NCBI GenBank assembly: GCA_022568135.1
Contig: JADFFQ010000003.1
Location: 62,001-126,000 of the forward strand
Origin: Planctomycetota bacterium
GTDB lineage: Bacteria > Planctomycetota > Phycisphaerae > Phycisphaerales > SM1A02
DNA: 64,000 nt
Reading direction: 5' to 3'
Shown here: one piece after another, positions 58,825 through 64,000 of the stretch
How the letters are laid out: every line of letters begins with the position of its first letter
Position numbering within the stretch: the stretch's first letter is position 1
Translations under genes and position numbers: made by a program
Notes under the pieces: generated by a model
Seen by the model: the letters and a program-made list of their open reading frames with translations, nothing else
Told to the model about the DNA's origin: nothing
Database searches by the model: none

Positions 58825-59769
58825 TCATAGCCGCGGATGCATATCCGCGGGCAACCCCTCGCCCTTGGGTGCAGGGCGACGAGGCAGCAATGGCTCTTTC
58901 CGGTCACCGCCAAAGAAGTCCAACGGGCACCGCTGATCAATCAGCCCGTGCTCGGAAGCCTTGTCGAAAAACAACTCCAGGCCCCTCCGGCGGCGGTCGG
59001 TGAATTCGAACGCCAACTTCTGCTTCAGATACTCGCTGGCCAGATCGCCCGGCCAATTCCGAGGCAAAGCTCGGCCATGAACAATCAGATCCAGTCGATG
59101 TTGATTGTGGCGACGCTGGCGGTCCAGGATCGCCGAGGCGGTCGCGATCAGGATCGCATCCGTTGAGCGCTTCGCCAGCCACAGGGCAAAGACAAACGGC
59201 AGACCCGTCAACTGGGCCCACGCCGCCCCGAGATCAAGCTGATACGGGTAGCGGATCGCCGGGGGCGAGTCCGTCACCACCTTGTCGCCGATCAGCATCA
59301 GGGCCTGCGGCCAATGGAGCACTCTGTTGTGGGCGACGCGCTCCCGTGCATCGTAGTCGATCAGCCGCGGCTCGATCCCGTAAAGCTCCTTGAGCAAGAT
59401 TTGCAAGAGAACGATCGAGGTGTGGCTGTCGGTGTCGCAGTACACCGTGCTGAGCCGGTCGATCGGAATTGCCGAGTACAAACGAACCGTCAAGGTGGGT
59501 CCATCGCATCCCAGCAACCCCGCGGGTACGACCGTCAACGGGGTGCTGGATCGTTGATAGTCGATCGAGGAGCACAAGGCGAGATCGACCTCATCGCTGA
59601 TCAACATCTCCAGAAGCAAGCTGGGGACGGTGCATCGCAGCTCGATGTCGGCGAGGTTCTCAAGCCCGTCGATCAGCGGCAATGTGTTGACGAAGCTGAC
59701 CACGCCGAGGCGGATGGGCCGCGGCAACATCCATTGGGCAGTCTCGGCGTGCTGGGGGGTCATCGCCAC
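58825..59769 (-). CDS. mqnA: Chorismate dehydratase MqnA (futalosine menaquinone pathway)
   Basis: 314 residues. MqnA dehydrates chorismate to 3-enolpyruvylbenzoate, the first dedicated step of menaquinone synthesis by the futalosine route. Family features: RLGVVSFVNTLPLIDGL at the start, DEVDLALCSSIDY, and LIGDKVV before the C-terminal domain with AAWAQLTGLPFVFALWLAKR. It has no signal peptide. Its last nine residues and stop (ending ADMHPRL) are encoded by the REP-like hairpin at 58829-58852, a tail that must be recent. Other mqn genes are not nearby. Confidence 0.88.
   Translation of the reverse strand: MAMTPQHAETAQWMLPRPIRLGVVSFVNTLPLIDGLENLADIELRCTVPSLLLEMLISDEVDLALCSSIDYQRSSTPLTVVPAGLLGCDGPTLTVRLYSAIPIDRLSTVYCDTDSHTSIVLLQILLKELYGIEPRLIDYDARERVAHNRVLHWPQALMLIGDKVVTDSPPAIRYPYQLDLGAAWAQLTGLPFVFALWLAKRSTDAILIATASAILDRQRRHNQHRLDLIVHGRALPRNWPGDLASEYLKQKLAFEFTDRRRRGLELFFDKASEHGLIDQRCPLDFFGGDRKEPLLPRRPAPKGEGLPADMHPRL
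58829..58852 (+). repeat. REP-like hairpin, copy 2 of an exact pair, inside mqnA end
   Basis: 24 bases around CCGCGGATGCATATCCGCGG, preceded by ATAG. It is the exact reverse complement of 32595-32618. It covers the 3' terminal codons of mqnA on the opposite strand. Confidence 0.75.
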
Positions 59770-60226
59770 ATCCTAGCTCGAAAGATTCGCCACGGAGAAC
59801 AACACAGAGACTGTCACAGCGCACGGCAGCCTCCCCCTCAAGGTCGGCACCGTGCGCCCTACCAGCAAGACCACAATCTGCGAGAACTTCGTGGTGATGA
59901 ATAACCCTGGTTGGGGTCACCAAGGCCGGCCGGACAGGGTCAGTGTCGTAGGGCAAAAGGAGCAACGGCCCGTCGAGGCGGGCCGGCCGCTGGGGAGGCT
60001 CCACCGGAGCAGGAGGCGTGGAGTTCGGGAAGCACGTGTTCCAAGTGGGTCGGCCCGAGGGCGGTCCCGCGTAGTTAGTGATTACTTCCCGAACTCCTCA
60101 CCACCTGCTCTTGATACCATATCGGTCCTCCAATTCATTCGTATGAAAGCACGCGGAAGTTCGCGCTGCGCCCGTCGGTTATCGGCACCTGCGATCGCCC
60201 GCTCCGCCCGAGCCGCCGGCCAATGC
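59770..60226. other. Gap between mqnA and type III PKS with inverted repeat
   Basis: 457 bases between two minus-strand genes. It contains a perfect 13-base inverted repeat, GGAGTTCGGGAAG (60020-60032) and CTTCCCGAACTCC (60085-60097), separated by 52 bases. This could be a structured RNA element or an operator pair. No credible gene was found. Confidence 0.45.
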
Positions 60227-61363
60227 CTAGGTGAACCGCGCCTCCGCCGGCTCCAGGAGCAGACTCTCGATCGACAGCCCCGGGCCGAAGGCCAGCAGCA
60301 TGGCCGGTGGGCGGTAGCCGCGCCGCAGCGCCTCGTCCAGCACGAACAGGACGGTGGCCGACGACATATTGCCGAACCGGCGTAGCACGTCACGGGCCGC
60401 GTCGAGGCCGTGTGCCCCGTCCAGCTCCAGCGCCTGGTCAACCGCATCAAGGATGCCGGGCCCGCCTGGATGAACGACGAAGAGGTTGGGGCGCCTCGGC
60501 GACATATCATCCACAATCGCCGCCAGGTTATCGCGCAGGGCCACTGGAACATCGCGGGTCAGCGTCATGGCGAACCCGGCGTCGGTGATACGCCAAGTCA
60601 TCCATCGGCGACCTTCGGGAATCAGCCGGCTGTGGCCCAACGTGACTCGGCCCAAGGCGCAGCCCCTCGCATCGGCGCCCAGCGCCTCATGCGCAGTGAC
60701 GACCGCTGCAGCGGCGCCATCGGCAAACAACGCAGAGGCCACCTGATTCGCAACGCTTCGATCAGACCGCAGATGAAGAGAGCACAACTCCAGACACATG
60801 ACCACCGCCACCGCCTCGGGGTCCGCTCGACACGCACCCACAGCCATCCTTAGCCCGATGATCGCACCGAAGCATCCCATGAATCCGATGACCGTACGTC
60901 GCACCGTCGGTCGCAGCCCGAGCCGATCGACGAGCGCGACATCCAATCCGGGCGCGAAGAATCCCGTGCAGGAGACGACGATGAGATCCGTCACCTGGTC
61001 CGGCTGAATTGCGGCGTTACGCAGCGCCCGACCGGCCGCTTGCTCCGCCAAGTCCGGGGCGTGTTGCTCGTAGACCTCCATCCGTTCCTTTGTGGAGAGG
61101 TTGAGCACCTCCTCGATGGGTAGCACGCCATGGCGGGTGTCAATGCCGGCTCCTGCGATGATGCGCTGCCAACGCTCAAGTGCGGCCCCGCGAAGGCCCC
61201 AGAGGTCGGCCAGACGTGTGGCAATGCTTGATTGCTCTACGGTCAACGGCGGCGTGGCAGCGCCCAGACCCGCCAGGTGCGGCCATCTTGATTCCCCCGG
61301 GGCGGCTTGGGGGCCAAACTCCATCGGAGCAGCAAGAGGCGTCGGTACGCTGGTGGGGGTCAT
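60227..61363 (-). CDS. Type III polyketide synthase (chalcone synthase-like)
   Basis: 378 residues from ATG 61363. The catalytic triad is visible: Cys164 in VIGFMGCFGAI, His in LFVVHPGGPGILDAV, and Asn in RRFGNMSSATVLFV. These homodimeric enzymes extend an acyl-CoA starter with malonyl-CoA and cyclise the product, giving alkylresorcinols, pyrones or related phenols. The start codon overlaps the stop of the upstream FAD oxidoreductase gene (ATGA), so both are one operon. The product probably is hydroxylated or reduced by that partner; chain length cannot be read from sequence. Confidence 0.92.
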   Translation of the reverse strand: MTPTSVPTPLAAPMEFGPQAAPGESRWPHLAGLGAATPPLTVEQSSIATRLADLWGLRGAALERWQRIIAGAGIDTRHGVLPIEEVLNLSTKERMEVYEQHAPDLAEQAAGRALRNAAIQPDQVTDLIVVSCTGFFAPGLDVALVDRLGLRPTVRRTVIGFMGCFGAIIGLRMAVGACRADPEAVAVVMCLELCSLHLRSDRSVANQVASALFADGAAAAVVTAHEALGADARGCALGRVTLGHSRLIPEGRRWMTWRITDAGFAMTLTRDVPVALRDNLAAIVDDMSPRRPNLFVVHPGGPGILDAVDQALELDGAHGLDAARDVLRRFGNMSSATVLFVLDEALRRGYRPPAMLLAFGPGLSIESLLLEPAEARFT

Positions 61364-62517
61364 GGCGTTAGCACCCGGCGGACAAGCCCTCGCATCATTT
61401 TCGGGTGGCCGCAAGCGGCGTGAAACACTGCCGCCCGAACGCCCGGCCGATCCAGGGCCATGGCCAGGATACGGCAGATGCGCTGGCGGCGCCCCACTCG
61501 GTCCCGCCAGGCCCGGCGGTATCGACGGGCAGTCGCCGCAGTCCAGTCTCCGGGCGACTGATCGGCCAGCACATCAGCCAGGGCCTCGGCGCTCTCCAGG
61601 GCACAGCTCATCCCGTCGCCCGTGAACGGCTCGACGTACCCCGCCGCGTCACCGACCAACGCAACGCGATCGTTGGCGACGGTCCATGGTCGCCAGGGCA
61701 TCGGCCCCGCCGCCAGCAATCGGCTACAGTGACGTCGGTCAAGCCGATTCAGCGCCGTCTGTTGCAGCCGCTCGAAGCGTCCGGCGACTGACTCGATGAA
61801 CGCATAGGGATTCCTCGCGGTCCCTGCGCGGCGAGTGATCAGGCCAGCCACATGCAACATACCCCGGCCGTGATTCACCACGCCAAGGTAGCCGCCGTTC
61901 ACCACGAACATCTCGACGGTATCGCGGGGGATCACTTCGGCCGAGGAGCAGTCTAGATCGAACGCGAAGCCGAACTTGCGCCCGACGCCGGCGGGGCGAT
62001 TCAGCCCGGCCGCCCGGGCCACCGCGCTGCCCAAGCCGTCGGCGCCGACAACCAACCGGCACCGCAGGCGTTGTCTTGACCCATCCGAGACAACCTCCAC
62101 GGTCGTGTGCCGAGTGCTCAACGTTTCGATGCGAGCAGAGGCCGGTTGAATGACCTGCGCGCCGGCGGTTGCCGCTCGATCGATCAGCAGTTGATCGAAT
62201 CGCCGGCGTTCGACGAGCAAGCCGGCGTCTTGATCACGGCCAGCGAGCAACGGAATGCGAAGCGGCGGGCGATGCTCGATGTGGACTCGTAGATGCCTGG
62301 TGGGACCCGCCCCAAGGCGCTGGACATCCTCCAGCAGGCCGAGACCTCGGAGCATCCGGTAGGCCCGCGGGTTGAGGCAGTGGCCGCAGGCCTTTGTCCG
62401 GTAGCGCGGGCCGTACTCCACCAGGGCCGTCCGCCAACCCATCCCCGCCAGCAGAAGCGCCGTGACGCTCCCGGCCGGCCCGCCGCCGATCACGACTGTA
62501 TCAAAGGCATTAGGCAT
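61360..62517 (-). CDS. FAD-dependent oxidoreductase (geranylgeranyl reductase/PHBH type)
   Basis: 385 residues. The N-terminal dinucleotide-binding motif is TVVIGGGPAGSVTALLLAGM. The second FAD motif is RVALVGDAAGYVEPFTGDGM. The DG motif of flavin monooxygenases is in RLVVGADGLGSAVARAAG. It resembles geranylgeranyl reductases and aromatic hydroxylases. It is the first gene of a two-gene operon with the type III polyketide synthase and probably tailors the polyketide. It has no signal peptide. A REP-like hairpin lies about 60 bases upstream of its start. Confidence 0.88.
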   Translation of the reverse strand: MPNAFDTVVIGGGPAGSVTALLLAGMGWRTALVEYGPRYRTKACGHCLNPRAYRMLRGLGLLEDVQRLGAGPTRHLRVHIEHRPPLRIPLLAGRDQDAGLLVERRRFDQLLIDRAATAGAQVIQPASARIETLSTRHTTVEVVSDGSRQRLRCRLVVGADGLGSAVARAAGLNRPAGVGRKFGFAFDLDCSSAEVIPRDTVEMFVVNGGYLGVVNHGRGMLHVAGLITRRAGTARNPYAFIESVAGRFERLQQTALNRLDRRHCSRLLAAGPMPWRPWTVANDRVALVGDAAGYVEPFTGDGMSCALESAEALADVLADQSPGDWTAATARRYRRAWRDRVGRRQRICRILAMALDRPGVRAAVFHAACGHPKMMRGLVRRVLTP

Positions 62518-62577
62518 TGAGCATTGGACATCGGTGTTTGGCCGCAGCCGCCAGGCCCGCGCGCCCGGCCCATAAAG

Positions 62578-62596
62578 CCGCGACCGGTGGTCGCGG
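62578..62596 (+). repeat. REP-like hairpin
   Basis: CCGCGACC-GGT-GGTCGCGG preceded by ATAAAG and followed by TCTT. It has the same stem as 19004-19022, in the opposite orientation. Confidence 0.6.
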
Positions 62597-62620
62597 TCTT
62601 ACGTCCCGATTGAAGAGAAG

Positions 62621-62652
62621 GCATTAGGCAGGAGGCAGGAGGCATTAGGCAC
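62621..62652 (+). repeat. Short tandem purine-rich repeat
   Basis: Repeated GGCATTAGGCAGGA-type units between the oxidoreductase and alr genes. GGCATTAGG also occurs near 62507, at the start of the FAD gene. It looks like slippage-generated sequence without a gene. Confidence 0.4.
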
Positions 62653-62785
62653 AAGGAAGAAGGCGATCAGGCAACAGCGCATCACGGCATGACCCCATGG
62701 GCGCAAGCGTGGAGGCATGTCATAGGAGTGTACCCGCGGATCGTCAATCCGCGCGTGTCGGTCTCGCGGGCAGCCTCACGAAGAA

Positions 62786-64000
62786 TCAGCCGGCCAACAC
62801 CGCGGCGGGAGCGGTCGGCTGGGGCATCAGGTCGGCGTCGTAAACCCGCTTGATTCGCGGATTGAGTCTGCACAGCAGCTCATGGGGGATCGTGCCCGCG
62901 GCCTTGGCCAGCGCCGGCAGGTGGTTGGGCGCGGCTGGGTCAGGGCTGATCAACTCCACAGTCGTTCCGGGCCCAATCTGCACAGCGTCACCGCCGCCTG
63001 AAGGGATCAGCTCCGTGAGGTCAATGGTTATTTGATCCATGTTGACCTGGCCGACAACGGGCACGAAGCGAACTGCTGCGCCTTTGGCCGGCGGCGGGTT
63101 CAGGACGACGCCCACACACGCAGGCTTCGGATTCGTATCCGTGGAGCCCAGACCCGTCGAATACCCATCGGCATAGCCCACGGGGACGAGGCCGATTCGG
63201 CTGCGGCGCTTCGCCGTCCAGGTCGAACCGTAGCCGACGGATGTGCCACGCTTGATTGTCTTCACCTGAACGAGGTGGCTTCTCCAGGTAATGATCGGCC
63301 GAAGCTCTTCGGCCTTTCGCCTGAACTGGCCGGCATTGATCCATTGCGACCCGTAGCCCGCCCAGGCCTGTCCCACCCGCACCATCGATTTGTGAAACCG
63401 CCGGTGAGTGAATGTGGCGAAGGTGTTGGCGGCATGGATCAGGCAATCCGGCGGCATCAACGGCGCACACTTCTGAACCAGGGCGTCGAACATCGCCAGT
63501 TGCTTCTTGGTGAGACCGGCGTCGGCGTCGGCTTGGGCGAAGTGCGTTGCCAGGCCCGCCAAATGGAGCCAGCGACTCCCGGCGATGCGCTTGACGACCA
63601 ACGGTGTCTCATCGGGCTGGCATCCGCCACGGCTCATCCCCGTGTCCACATCCACATGGACGGGAATGAGCGTTGCGTAGTGCTCGGCAAGGTGCAGCAG
63701 GTCGTCAAGGTGGTCGTTGTCGTGAACCGTCAGGTGTAGCCGGCCGTTGATCATCAATCGGTACGCCTCGTCGCCTCGGGCGATCTCCCGAACGGGCATC
63801 AGGATGAGAATGGGGCCCCCGACCGCGGCCCGGGCCAGCTCAGCGGCCTGTTGGGGGGTGTACACCGCCAGCATGTCCGCTCCGGCCGCAACAAGGCGCC
63901 TGGCGATTGGCGCCACCCCAAGGCCGTAGCCGTCGGCCTTGACGATCGGGCACACCGCACAATTGGGACCGACTATGCGGCGAAGGACCCGCATGTTGTG
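62786..64000 (-). CDS. alr: Alanine racemase, 5' truncated by the window
   Basis: The frame stays open to base 64000, so the first residues are missing; about 404 are visible. Alr interconverts L- and D-alanine for peptidoglycan. The PLP lysine is in CPIVKADGYGLG near the visible N-terminus, and the catalytic tyrosine is in KRGTSVGYGSTWTA. Other family signatures are HVDVDTGMSRGG and VVGQVNMDQITIDLTE. The usual bacterial length is about 370-390 residues. The protein is slightly longer at its C-terminus (KRVYDADLMPQPTAPAAVLAG). The upstream neighbour lies outside the window. Confidence 0.94.
   Translation of the reverse strand, partial: HNMRVLRRIVGPNCAVCPIVKADGYGLGVAPIARRLVAAGADMLAVYTPQQAAELARAAVGGPILILMPVREIARGDEAYRLMINGRLHLTVHDNDHLDDLLHLAEHYATLIPVHVDVDTGMSRGGCQPDETPLVVKRIAGSRWLHLAGLATHFAQADADAGLTKKQLAMFDALVQKCAPLMPPDCLIHAANTFATFTHRRFHKSMVRVGQAWAGYGSQWINAGQFRRKAEELRPIITWRSHLVQVKTIKRGTSVGYGSTWTAKRRSRIGLVPVGYADGYSTGLGSTDTNPKPACVGVVLNPPPAKGAAVRFVPVVGQVNMDQITIDLTELIPSGGGDAVQIGPGTTVELISPDPAAPNHLPALAKAAGTIPHELLCRLNPRIKRVYDADLMPQPTAPAAVLAG

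Overview
The window is high-GC bacterial DNA that most resembles a planctomycete, probably near the Phycisphaerae. No 16S rRNA gene is present, so this is an inference. It rests on two bactofilin genes, a DUF1573-ankyrin lipoprotein, an FG-GAP repeat protein with a dockerin-like tail, large single pseudopilins, an HTH protein with a sigma region 4-like end, a futalosine-pathway gene (mqnA), HTTM and CPBP membrane proteins, and many short GC-rich hairpin repeats. Housekeeping genes are scattered singly or in pairs: pdxA (partial), glyS, dtd, UDG family 4, Mn-type sod, rpmE, prfA, sat-cysC, mrp, rplM-rpsI, mqnA and alr (partial).

Layout. 0-5 kb: pdxA, a RAYT-type transposase between two copies of a REP-like repeat, glyS and two bactofilins. 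5-16 kb: a CPBP protease, an M32 carboxypeptidase, a candidate Panacea toxin-antitoxin pair, a DUF1573-ankyrin lipoprotein, MEMO, dtd, UDG and a membrane protein. 16-20 kb: sod, the FG-GAP protein and a glycosyltransferase. 20-23.5 kb: an accessory island with an intact tRNA-Asn, three tandem tRNA-like 72-bp units interrupted by a palindrome, a GIY-YIG gene, a decayed second tRNA-Asn copy and a complete DarTG module. 24-32.6 kb: HTTM pair, desaturase, L31, RF1, three pseudopilins and a second RAYT between 127-bp direct repeats.

32.6-50 kb looks like a sulfated surface-polysaccharide locus. Sat and CysC make PAPS and two sulfotransferases use it. Around them are an FkbM methyltransferase, two class I methyltransferases, two GT4 glycosyltransferases, a polytopic GT-C-like protein, an O-antigen ligase/polymerase, an SGNH hydrolase and a flippase. 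Roles are inferred from families and proximity.

50-64 kb holds mrp, rplM-rpsI, a CPBP operon, an atypical HTH regulator, mqnA, a type III polyketide synthase overlapping an FAD oxidoreductase, and alr. The best candidate for an undescribed system is a three-gene cassette (51747-53602; TIGR04255 family plus two unknown proteins). It sits between two exact 36-bp copies of the junction where mrp and a converging gene end, so both neighbours keep their 3' ends. The tRNA-Asn/palindrome/GIY-YIG array and the two RAYT-repeat units are the next most unusual structures.
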